A stretch of DNA of 64,000 nt from Cladophialophora immunda. Lineage: Eukaryota > Ascomycota > Eurotiomycetes > Chaetothyriales > Herpotrichiellaceae. Shown here one piece after another: positions 34,392-44,814 of the stretch (positions within the stretch are counted from its first letter, which is position 1; each line of letters opens with the position of its first letter). Below the pieces are notes generated by a model. The model made no database searches. It was not told the DNA's origin and worked only from the letters and a program-made list of their open reading frames with translations. Made by a program: the position numbers and the translations under genes. The stretch is taken from positions 2,012,855 through 2,076,854 of the forward strand of contig NW_015622544.1 of NCBI RefSeq assembly GCF_000835495.1. The letters are read 5' to 3'.

Positions 34392-35741
34392 ATGGCGGAG
34401 CAGAAGGATACAGAAGGCTCAAGGGTTTCGAAGCTCATCATTCAATATATGCCGGACCTGGGATGGTACGAAGACCTGTACCGGACACTCCATGCCAACC
34501 CCGAGCTCTCCCTCCAGGAAGAGAAGACTGCTGAGGTTGTGGCGACCCACCTGAGAAAGTTGGACGGCTTGGAGGTCCGCACTCACATTGGCGGCTGCGG
34601 CGTGGTCGGCATCCTCAAGAACGGGCCTGGCCAGACTGTTCTTTTGCGAGCAGAGCTGGATGCCCTCCCCGTCCTAGAACGTACTGGTCTTGAATTTGCG
34701 AGTTCCAAGACCGCTTTGGATCTGTCCGATAACATCGTCAAGCCTGTGATGCATGCATGCGGCCACGACTTGCACATTGCATCTCTGCTGGCCGCCTCAG
34801 AACTTCTGCACAAGAGTCGCCGAGCTTGGCATGGTACTGTCATCGCACTATTCCAACCCAACGAGGAACGCGGCGCCGGTGCGCAGGCCATGGTCGATGA
34901 CGGCCTGTTTGACATTACGAAACATCATATCCCGATACCACACGTGGCTTTGGGCGGCCATGTGATGCCTATGAGAACAGGCATGATCAAGACTCGGAGC
35001 GGGGTGATGGGCAGCGCAGCCGACAGCTTTTTGGTGACTCTCTATGGCCGTGGTGGCCATGGAAGTCGTCCACACCATGCCGTCGACCCTGTGGTCTTGG
35101 CGAGCAGCACGGTAATGAAGCTTCAGACGATAGTAAGCCGCGAGACCGATCCACGCGAAACTGTGGTGGTCACAGTCGGGTCCCTACATGCAGGGTCGGC
35201 AGCGAACATCATCAGCGACGAGGCCGAACTTCAGATCAACATCCGAACGTTCAGCTCGAACGCCAGGCAGAAAGTGATAGAGGCAGTCAGGCGCATCGTC
35301 GACGCCGAATGCAGAGCCTTTGGCAGCCCAAAGCCGCCACTAATTCAGCACATTGGATCATTTCCGCTGCTCTACAACGATGAAACCGCCACTGACATTG
35401 TCTCGAGAGCCATGAAGAGCCACTTTGGCGCAAATTTTGGTACAGATGCAACCATCTCTACCGGGAGCGAAGATTTTGCCAACCTAACATCTCCTCTGTC
35501 GATTCCAAGCGTTTTCTGGAACTATGGCGGAATCGATGCCCAGCAGTGGGACGATGCAGTGCAGAATGGAAAGGTGGAAGACATTCCCGGTACTTACATT
35601 TCTTCCTCTGGCCCGGACTTCTGGACATTTCTAACATAAACTCTAGGCAATCACAGCGCCTTCTTTGCGCCTGTGATACAACCTACCTTGTCGGTTGGGA
35701 CTGAGGCATATGCCACTGCAGCACTGGCATTTTTGCTATAA
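34392..35741 (+). CDS. M20D amidohydrolase (hippurate/IAA-amino acid hydrolase type)
   Basis: Exons 34392-35589 and 35647-35741 (57-base intron GTACTT..CTCTAG) give 430 residues. The M20 peptidase D subfamily removes acyl groups from N-acyl amino acids with two metal ions. Ligand motifs are HANPELSLQE at the start, ACGHDLHIA (Cys and His), PNEERGAGAQAM (Glu pair), GGHVMP and the dimerisation-domain GRGGHGSRPHHAVDPV. Exon 2 supplies GNHSAFFAPVIQPTLSVG, including the last His ligand; reading through the intron would stop at 35637 and lose it. No signal peptide, so cytosolic. In the context of an acid-activating enzyme paralogue it could release or trim an acyl-amino-acid intermediate; that is inference. 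Confidence 0.9.
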
Positions 35742-37258
35742 TCTGTGAACTGCTGGTTATTCCCGTAGAGGTTGCTTGCAATCCATCCGGATTCAACATG
35801 GCCCCGCTGGGGAACAAGCATCAGCGGATGGAGGCCGATTTCCAATTGCCTGTATCCACGAGCTCCTATCCAGGGAGACTCGCTACCTTGGTTTACATTC
35901 TGGTCCAATTTCCAAAGGATGTGGCAATGATCATTGGTGAGCAGTGTCCGCGTCGTGCTTTGAGGGCATCCGCGTCGAGCGGGTTACGCTGCTCAAGCTT
36001 TGTGCATCTAATCCAGTTTCGGAATCCGGCAGGCATAGGTATGACGAAGTAAATAGACGATGTCTCTTCTCCCGGAAAAGACGAGTCGACTGATTGAAGA
36101 TGAAGTTCAATACCTTTCTTGTCCACCATGTTCTGGGGATTGAACACCGCCGTGTCCATACCGACTTTGGTCGAGTTGCTTGTCTCTGAAAAGATCATGG
36201 TGCCCCAAGTTCTGTCGGTGTGACACGGCCAATGATCTTCAGCTCGGGTAAGATCGTCTGTTAGCATCAAAACATCTCCTGCACCATCACCGCTCTATAG
36301 AATCCATCGAGTCTAATCCCAGGGTTTCCGTATTAGGACAGCAGCGAGCAAAGAATGGTGCATCTTTGGGACATTTCCCTCAAGCCTGTGCGCTGAAGAA
36401 GCCTTTCCGACAGGAACACTGGATTCGCAAATTCTCACCGACTTATGCGCGGACGCTTTACCAAGCGTGGCTGGAAGGTCGTCACTCCGCACTGATCGAG
36501 CTGTCCAAATTACATATTATGTGTTTACTGCTTGAAGATAGACAGAGAGATTCTAGTTTGAGCTTGCTGCAAATGAAAGCAAGTTGTAACATTCCGGTCA
36601 ATGTGTTGATCAAAGGCCTTGAGCTGGCGGACAAGCAGCTATTTCTGTAGAGGTTCGAGATGAGCTGGCGTATACTTCCCTTGCGGTGAGCCGGTTCAAC
36701 ACCTGATGAACTGCGAATTGTGGAAATCCACCAGTCCTCACAATTCTTCCACGTACAGACTACAACGGGAAGCTTCCAAAACTAAGGAACTCGATAGAGG
36801 AAGAGACCTTCAGAGCTCAATTGATCGTATTGACTATCTAAGTCCTGGCTTGAGTACCGCCGCATATGACGACACTGGACGACTTGTGTTGGGTAAAGAG
36901 CTCTGCTTTTGAGAGACGGAGAGCCATAGGACACATGTACTTTGTCCGAGGTGTTCTGAGCACTGTCACCTCTGTGATATGTCCCAGACATCATAAGCAA
37001 CCTGCCATAAAGCTCCATTGGAAATTGACCATCTCCTACTCCTCTTACGCGAACATCACGTATGTGAGAGTCCGACAGTTGCAAGGCCGATTCTTCGATG
37101 ACCACATCTCTTCCATCCACCAATTCGTAACAATCGGTCGTGGTTGACTGTGGTCGAGGGACTAGTTGGTGCCGAAATTCGACGTCGTGGACTAGCGAAA
37201 GGTTGAAGATTCGTTGACATTGGTCGAGAGAGAAGACGCGATGGAGCAGTCGACGCGA
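35742..37258. other. Mostly non-coding stretch with one weak ORF
   Basis: Contains the weak minus-strand ORF 35893-36267 (listed separately). A plus-strand frame at 36366-36650 has no motif or intron signal that would support a gene. Confidence 0.4.
35893..36267 (-). CDS. Weak hypothetical ORF, possibly the last exon of a gene
   Basis: Open frame of 124 residues from an ATG at 36267, with segments such as GTMIFSETSNSTKVGMDTAVFNPQNMVDKKG and TSSIYFVIPMPAGFRNWIRC that look protein-like. A good branch point plus acceptor (TGCTAACAG) lies just inside its 5' end, so it may be a terminal exon following an unseen exon upstream, or a relic. No family recognised. Confidence 0.22.
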   Translation of the reverse strand: MLTDDLTRAEDHWPCHTDRTWGTMIFSETSNSTKVGMDTAVFNPQNMVDKKGIELHLQSVDSSFPGEETSSIYFVIPMPAGFRNWIRCTKLEQRNPLDADALKARRGHCSPMIIATSFGNWTRM

Positions 37259-37394
37259 TTACTTGCTGCACGGAATCATTAGCAACCACCGTTCTGTGCA
37301 GACGAGGGAGCATCGAGACATACCTGCGGGCTCTGGTCTTTCTCCTCTTACGCTTAAGGCGACGAACTCGCTTCTTTCTCCACTTGGCTCTCAT
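37259..37394 (-). CDS. rpl41: Ribosomal protein eL41 (25 residues)
   Basis: Minus strand exons 37394-37324 and 37265-37259, joined across a 58-base intron (GTATGT..GTGCAG), read MRAKWRKKRVRRLKRKRRKTRARSK and stop, the full eL41. It is the smallest ribosomal protein and sits at the intersubunit bridge of the cytosolic ribosome. The second coding exon is only 7 bases (one base of Ser, Lys, stop). Reading on without splicing gives an unrelated tail, so length-based gene finders would miss or mis-model it. Divergent from the FHA kinase. Confidence 0.93.
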
Positions 37395-37894
37395 CTTCGC
37401 TCAATTGGGACTGATGCGTGTTAGCATATGGGCTTGGTGAATGGCTTCTGCTCGCCGAGTTTGAGAGGGCAACGTACAGATTGGTTTCGAGGATGAGGTT
37501 GCTAGATGAGATGAAGGATCGGGAAGCAACAGGAACAACTTATGCGGGGAATTTTGTTGTGTGCAGCTGCCATTGTTTTTCTTGGCGGGTTTGACCCGTT
37601 TGGCCCGCGCTAAAAGCCTCAATGCGGTCATAGATCACGTTGTCCATTCCTGGACAGTGCTTTCATTTCACTCTTCCCTTGCTTCCTCTGTCCATGCTGG
37701 TGCTTGCCGGCCACAGCACTGATGTCGAGTGGCGTTTCTGCCCATAGCACATCATAAGTCTAACTTCGGTCTGTCAATGTCACGTCACAAGTCTTTCCTT
37801 TTCTCTATCCATGCCGAAACTGTGCAATTCATGCTCAATGCAGCGTGTCTCTTTGTAGCATTTCTGAAGTTGGCTCCTGTCCCTTCCTGTTACA
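37395..37894. promoter_or_regulatory. Bidirectional promoter, eL41 (-) and FHA kinase (+)
   Basis: 500 bases between divergent start codons. It includes the predicted eL41 leader intron. No other gene seen. Confidence 0.5.
37411..37477 (-). other. Predicted 5' UTR intron of eL41
   Basis: Minus strand donor GTACGT at 37477 and acceptor ATCAG ending at 37411 with branch point TGCTAAC between, 16 bases upstream of the ATG. Leader introns are common in ribosomal protein genes. Confidence 0.45.
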
Positions 37895-40780
37895 ATGTCT
37901 ACATTTCCATCTTCAGGTGTTCGCCGTGTCAACAGCTCCCTAGGCAGTTCCTCCAGACCTACTCCTGCCGGAATTCTCACCCACAAGGATCAGAAGGGCA
38001 AAATTCTGGGGAGTGGGTTCAAGATCGTCATCCTACCTGATTCGTCTGTGGTCATACTAGCCTTTTGCAGGAAAGAAGATATATCCTAACCATGAGATTG
38101 TGATTGGTCGAGACAAGGGCCGCTGGTAAGAACCAAGAGCTACGTATCGAAGGGTCACTCACCAGTCAGTCAATATGTGCTGAACGATCCCTACATTTCG
38201 AAACGCCATCTGAGAATCTACACCGTGGTCTACGAAAATGACGAGCCCTGCGAGATTGCTACCTTGGTCTACGCTGAAGACCTGTCCCAGAATGGCACAT
38301 ATTGGAACGGATCCCTCATAGGAAAAGGCAACGGTGGCTTTCTTCTGAGTGACAAAGATGTTTTGCGACTGAGCCGCCAAACATACCTCATCTTCACAGT
38401 CAATTCCGATGGGACTAAACATGAGGTATTTGACTTTACACAGGAGACTGAGATGGGAGTACGGGCAAAGAGTCCTTGTCCGAACCACATACTGACAGAT
38501 ACAGATATTTGGTAAAGACTACGTTCTCACCGACAGGCTTCTGGGTGCGGGCACCTTTGGTCGAGTATACATGGCAATCGAACAAATGGCTCGACGGCAA
38601 GTTGCATGCAAGGTTGTCGACCTGCGAAAACTCGGCCCTCGACCTTCAACCCAGTTTGGACGGCCAGAGCAACCCGCTACGGCCGAAGAGGTCGATAGCG
38701 TAGCCCAGAGACGTAAAGTCAAGGCATGGGCCAACCAACAGAAACGAGGCAACGCGTTGAAGAGGAAGATATGCGCATATTATCGCGAGGTGGAGATCCT
38801 TGCCTCCATTAGTCATGTAATATCTTCCAGCGAACATATCGGAAACCACTGATTTGAAAATCTGCAGCCGAACATCGTTAGCATCGAGAAAGTGTACATC
38901 ACGGACAATACAATGTGAGAGGATTAACAGCGTGTCGTGATTTAGCTGACAGCACAGATACATTATGCAAGATCTCGTTACCGGCGGCGACCTATTTTCC
39001 TACATCGAGCTGAAGAATGGGAAACTGCTCGAAGTCGAGGCCGCCGTCATTGTTCGACAGATTGTGGTGGCCTTGGGTTTTCTTCACGGCAAGAACATCG
39101 TTCATCGAGACATCAAACCCGACAACGTTCTCATGACGAGTCTAGCTGCGGGTTGTCGCGTGGTGTTGACAGATTTTGGTGCAGCTCGGAGAATCGAGAG
39201 CAAGCTGCACCGGATGTCGTCCGTTATAGGAACCCGCGAATATGCAGCACCGTATGTCTCTTTTATGTAGTCTCCACTGCGGACGTTTACTCACAACTTC
39301 TAGCGAGATTTTGGGAAATGCGAGAAGCAGCCTGGAGCTTGAGAGACCGGGGTATACTCGAGCCGTGGATATGTGGGCGGTGGGCTGTGTCTCCGTTGTG
39401 TTGCTCACAGGAGGCCTGGCTTTCTGCGACCCTATCACAAACACCTACTCTGAAAAGCTGGCCCGAGATTGCAACTTACAATTTCTCCGCCGATCAAAAG
39501 AATGGCAGGCGGTCAGACAACGGCCAAAGGAGTTTGTTGAGCAGCTCTTGGTACTCGATGAGGCCGCCCGAATGACAGCAGAAGAAGCTCTCGTCCATTC
39601 TTGGTTTTCCAACGAAGCGCACAAGAACGATTTCGAGGACTTGTATCAAAGAACAATCCGGCACTGGCATCCGCGAACTCCAAAGTCCCAAGTGGTTGAA
39701 TTTCGAGACAGCGGGGCTATCAGGAACTTGCTGTGCTCACTAGGTCTGCGAGACAATGCGAGGCGCAGTAATTCCAGACCGCCTTCTCCGATAGAGCCGC
39801 CTTACAAGCCTTTTCCGAGAAATATGCATCTTGAGATATGGCCAAGAAGAGATCCAGACAAACGACTATCTGAGGAGGTATTATCTGCAATAGAGAGATG
39901 GTCACCAAGGTCCGCGGAGTCACTACGCATGCGAGCGGGATCTTCATCTCCGAGAGCTAGGTCTGTAACGTCCCAGCCCACGGATAGAGGGGGGATGAGT
40001 GCCTCCAAGGTTCCTAGAGCTGCTTCAGAGCCTCCTCAAAACAGACTCTCATCTCGGTCACAGCAGATGCTGGCTGAGGTTTACTCGGGAAGCTCCCGGG
40101 GGACCGCCGTCACTGAATACAAGGTGTATCCAACAACTCGCTTCGAAATTGGTGGATTGTCGTCGAGGACCCCCTCTCCGAAGAATCGCAGAGCCCTTGC
40201 GGGTGGACGCTCGAGGTTTCCCTTCTCTGCAACATCGAGTTCACCCTCACATACGCACAGCGACAACATCTCTGGCCCTCAATTTAAATCAGTAACTGGG
40301 TTTGGCGCAGCAGGCGCAAACAACGCGCTCCCTGAGTCTCCTAGCACGAAAATCCTTCGCAACATCGTGAATCACAATCAGAATTCGAGAATTGCTGACA
40401 GTGACGACGAGTCAAACTCGCCCTCGCAGATTACAACGCCACACAGACACGGCAAACTCAAGCGACGAGTGTCTACACCGCTGGCTACTCCAAAGGCTGC
40501 GAAGAAGAAGAAGAGGCGTGGTCGCGGATCGATCTTCGAGCTGGCCGAAGACAGCGACACCGAGGATCTGGCCAGCCCGAGGGGGCGGAGTGATGGGAGG
40601 TCGATCTTCGACCTAGCTGATGAGGACGACCCCGAGAACGAGGTGGTTAGCAGTCGAGCCGATCGAGGTAGTCCTCGCGCGCAGAGAGCTCCGCTCGTTC
40701 ACCGCCCGAAGAAGGTGGCCTCGGCGCCAGGTACGAACAAGCCTCCTCCTGCCGCGGCAAACCTCTATCTTCCGCGCTGA
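37895..40780 (+). CDS. FHA-domain Ser/Thr kinase (Mek1/Dun1/Rad53-like)
   Basis: Seven exons: 37895-38012, 38071-38125, 38170-38458, 38505-38816, 38868-38914, 38958-39251, 39304-40780; 863 residues. The FHA domain (about residues 40-135) has HEIVIGRDKGRC, NDPYISKRHLRI and the NGTYWNG loop. The kinase has GAGTFGRVYMA, VACKVVD (Lys), HRDIKPDNVL, DFGAARRIE and YAAPEIL, all intact, with a CAMK-type end (VHSWF). Exon 4 carries a charged insertion in the N-lobe (QPATAEEVDSVAQRRKVKAW). The 370-residue C-terminal tail is Ser/Pro-rich with basic stretches and two copies of SIF-E/D-LA-acidic. Architecture fits checkpoint kinases; with a single N-terminal FHA it is closer to meiotic Mek1 or Dun1 than to Rad53. 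Nuclear role in DNA damage or meiosis is inferred. Confidence 0.85.
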
Positions 40781-41272
40781 GAGGGAAGGACAGCACACAG
40801 TACGGACGTCAGAGCGGCACGAAAGGGGAGAGATGAGGAAGGGAGTGTTTGTCGTTAGCTTGGTGACATGCGGAGAATCCGGTAAACCGGGAGAAAATGG
40901 ACACGGTACGGAGTTTGTATGGTTTAGTCGATGTCAATATCCTTGTATTCGATAATTAGCGCTGTGGGCTTGTCGGCTTCAACTTGAGTGGTAAGTAAAG
41001 GGCAGCGATAGACCATGTTCAGAATGCAAAGCTGTATCCAAGCCCATGTCATTTTGATACAAGGTGTCCCGGCAGACAAAACAATTACAGAGCTATCTTT
41101 CTCTCTCTCTCTCTCTCTCTCTCTCCACAGAAGTATACAGAATCTAGCGCAAACACAGACAGTCTGTGTGGTTCGCCACACTTGAACAGAAAGCACGGAA
41201 TCTACTTTTGATTTTTCTACCCCAAATCATATTACGCTGCAAAATCCCCAATTTCTTTGGGCCCCCATATCT
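40781..41272. repeat. Intergenic between convergent genes with (CT)12 tract
   Basis: 3' flanks of the kinase (+) and the permease (-). A (CT)12 simple repeat lies at 41101-41124. No gene seen. Confidence 0.6.
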
Positions 41273-43293
41273 TTAGGCAATTCTCCCGATGTCTCCCTCG
41301 ACGGGCACCTTCTCGTCGCTGGACTCGGATTCATCGACGCTCTCCTCCCCGGGCGGCAGACCCATCATGCCTTTCTTCTCGTCCCTTTTGGTACCGGCGG
41401 CCGTTTCATGCCCTGCACCCGTACCGCCGCCGGCGGCCTCGATGGCGTTGACGATGCCCGGGGTCTGGGGCCCGGTGAAGTTCCTGCGGCCGTCCAAGAC
41501 CCAGGTGATGACGCTGACGAGGCCGATGACGCCGAAGGCGGCGCTGCAGTAGTTCATGTTGCCCGCGGTGACGGGGCCGACCTGGGGGAAGTTGAAGTCG
41601 ATGCCGGCGAAGACGAGGAATAGGAGGCCCGCCAGGTTCATGTAGGGCGACCACTTGCCCAGGGTGTAGACGCCGCCGCGGATAGTGGTTGCGGCCGGGT
41701 TGGCGCGCGTGGCGAGCGACCACAGGCGCACGAACAGGGGCGCCGCGTAGGACAGGTAGAAGCCGAAGGTGGCGATGGAGATGACGGTCGAGAACCCTTC
41801 GAAGGACGCGTAGTAGATGCTGTTCAGCCCGGCCTGGAGCACGCCGCACAGCAGCACGCTGTACACGGGCACGTGGGACTTCTTGTCCACGCGCGCCCAC
41901 AGCTTGCTGAAGGGCAGGCCGTGGTCACGCGAAAAGGCCCACAAGGCCCGCGACCCCTCGGCCATCAGCGAGTTGGAGCAGATCAGCATGATGACGGTGA
42001 TCATGGCCGCCAGCGTCGTGGATCCGCCAACGCTGCCCGTGCTGTCGAAGAAGATCTGGATCAGCGGCACTCCGGTCGGCGTCGTCGCGGTGGCGTCCAG
42101 GTCGCCGATGCAGAAGAACGCCGAGATCAGGAACACGAACCCGGTCACCGCGCCCAGGTACACCGAGAGGATGATGGCTTGGGGCGCTTCCTTGGCTGGG
42201 TTGAGCATTTCTTCCGTCATGTGGCTGTCAAGGAGAGAGAGAGAGAGAGAGATTAGTTTGTGGTCCCAAAATGTACGGGGTCTTTGAAGGATCAGGGCTT
42301 CAGTCCTTACCTAGGAGCGTCATAACAGCACATGCCTGGCAGAGATGTCAGAAAATCAAGTAGATATAAAAACTGTACAGCCATTCGCGGGTGTTCTGTG
42401 TACGTACCAAATAGGGTCTGCAAAAGACCAATCATGACGGCCATCCCGCCAGACGAGAAACCGGTCTGGTTCTGAAAATCGGAAAACACGAAGCTGGCAG
42501 ACTGCTTGTGGTCGTTTGCAGCCAGGATGGTGATGATGACGACGAAGAAGCTGAGAATGTTCCATGCCACGGCGAAGGTGGAGATCTGATTGAGCCAGCG
42601 GGAGAGGTAGACGTTCATCGCGGCGGCGAGGATGGCTATCAGGTACGTCACCAGCACCGTGTGCCAGCGCTCGATGGTGTAGGATGGGTTGTTCAGGTTG
42701 GCCATTCCGAGGATGAAGTTTGCGCCGAGCTAGGAGAACAAATCGAGGAGAGTTAGCGGTTCAGGGGTCTTGAACTTGAGCACGAGTTGGCGCAAGGACG
42801 GAGGCTCACAAAGTTGTTGACGGCGCCCATGGCCACGATTCCCGTGCACATGAACCACCCAGTGACGAACGCGGCGCCGCGAGCGTATTTCGGGGGAGCG
42901 AGGATGGCGACCCAGCTGTACTGACCGCCGGCCGTTGGATAGGCAGAGCACATCTCGGCAAACGAGTATGCGACGGTCAAGGACAGCAGACAGATTCCCA
43001 CCCACGACCAGACCATGACGGGAGGGCCGCCAGCGACGATACCCACAATCAAAGTCCCTCCGAGGGCGGTCCAGCAAGTGACGATGGAAAAGCTGAATCC
43101 AACCATCCCCAGAAGGGAGAAGGAGCGTTTGAGTTCTTCGCGGGACAGAGTCAGAAACGAGGCTCGGTCAGGAGAGAGAGTCCATACCCTGCTCGTAGCC
43201 TAGTTGGGCCAATTGGGCTTCATTTGCAATGGTAGAGTCAAATGGCCCATCCTTGGTGCTGCCCACCAGGGAGGACAGACGGCGAGTAGCCAT
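41273..43293 (-). CDS. Amino-acid/GABA/choline permease (APC superfamily)
   Basis: Minus strand exons: 43293-43188, 43135-42810, 42729-42408, 42335-42311 (25-base micro-exon), 42224-41273; 576 residues. The fungal amino acid/choline transporter (ACT) family imports GABA, choline or amino acids at the plasma membrane. The N terminus ends in LGYEQELKRSFSLLGMVGFSFS, the start of the first helix. GGPPVMVWSWVG, YPTAGGQYSWVA and DAPSHMTEEMLNPAKEAPQAI (spanning exons 4/5) are family signatures. About twelve helices can be traced. The micro-exon encodes MCCYDAP of that signature, so mis-splicing would break the transporter. A (GA)n tract lies in intron 4 near the acceptor. Two GATA-factor sites upstream suggest nitrogen control. 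Confidence 0.9.
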
Positions 43294-44814
43294 GGCGCAG
43301 GTTGACAGGAGAATGTGCAGGAATCAACCGGGGGGGCTATGCGTGTGGTAGAGAGGGAGAAGGAAAGAGGAGAAACGGGGCACGGACGACAGCACGAGGA
43401 AAATGTGACAGCAAGGGACAGCGATACTTATCTAGATGATGTTGTTAGCTATTCATGGCCATGATTGATGGACGGCTATGAATCATTTTTGCATATAAGA
43501 GAGCGACGAACAAATAAGCTTTACGAGCTTATCTTTGGGAGAAGAGCCGTTGGAGGCGTCCAAGACGCACGAAGGGCGCATGTGGCTGGCGTAGACTCGG
43601 GATCGCTGGGATGGAACGGCGGGTGGGAAACGGGGAAGAGTCGATGGTCGTCAGCAGCGCACAAGGAGATGGCCGAGCGAGATGGAGCCTGGACCATCAC
43701 AGCCACCACCAGATTGGCATCATTCACCACTGGCAACTCAGCAAGCACGAGGTAAAGGGAGACACCATGCCTCTATGCTGTATCTGCCTGCGTATCTTCA
43801 GCTGCGGACTTGTCCTGGCCCTCCACAACTGACCCAGCAGAACTCGGATTTCATGTCACTAGCTATTCGTACCCTCAATTCATCCACCCATCGTCCATCG
43901 CAGCCGCTATCATCACGGCGCCGTCACCCCCCCCGTGGAGCCTCATCACGGACATGACCACCCAACAGCAGAGACAGCGACAGGAGGGCAAGGCAACGAC
44001 ATTGCATCCTCGATAAAAGGCCCATGGCGCAGACACACGCCCTTGTCCGACCACACCGTAAGACCATGACCTCCTCATTTCGCCTGCTATCTACGAACCA
44101 CACCCGCGTCGACGACATACAAGTATAATACATCCAAGACCACCCCCCAAATCCCTATCTCTGTCGTCTTACCACCCTCTCGATCGACCGCTTTAATGCT
44201 GTGGCTGCCTCATGCCTTCTCCTTGACCCAATGCTCCTTTCCTCTCGGCATTCTTCCACCTCCAAGATCCAAAGGGCGTGGGAATCGAGACATGGAGACA
44301 AGAGGATGATGGCTGAACCAACGCACCATCGTCAGGACCCCCTTTTTTCTTTGGAAAGATAGTGGATTCTTTTGCTGGCCCAACTCAACACACTGCCGTC
44401 TCGAAAAGGTGCTGCTGATACCTGAATAGGTCCCCGATCTACGAGCACGAGCACGAGGACGAATCTCACCCGCGGTAAACATTCTCGTGTCTCTCCCCCT
44501 AGTTCTGCCATGAATGCATGCAAGGTTCTTCAGCCTCAATGCCTGTGTATTCCTTAGCCCCGGTTTCATCACCCATCACCAAGTAGACCCTCGAAACGCG
44601 CAAACAGTATGCCATAGTCGTACATTGAACACCATCAACGCAAAAGATTCACTCTCAATACCCTGCTTCCCTGTCCAATTCTATTTCAAAATCCCAGTCG
44701 GCCGGGTCCCCTTGGCGTTTCATATTAATATCCCATGTATACCTTCTGTCTTCCACAACCCATTTTCTGTTCGGCGCTGAGTTTTGCGTGAAACTTCAGA
44801 ATCTTCCCTGTCGT
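43294..44814. promoter_or_regulatory. Permease upstream region and INO80 3' flank
   Basis: Two copies of CTTATCT (AGATAAG on the other strand), at 43427-43433 and 43528-43534, match the HGATAR site of AreA-type GATA factors. They lie 134 and 235 bases upstream of the permease ATG. No gene is called in the rest; frames here lack motifs. Confidence 0.55.

Noticed and set aside
36366..36650. 94-residue plus frame before eL41
   Set aside because: No recognised motif, no intron signals, ordinary length for chance.
37056..37394. 112-residue reading that starts with the eL41 sequence
   Set aside because: The extension after residue 23 is intron read-through; splicing to the 7-base exon gives the exact eL41 end.
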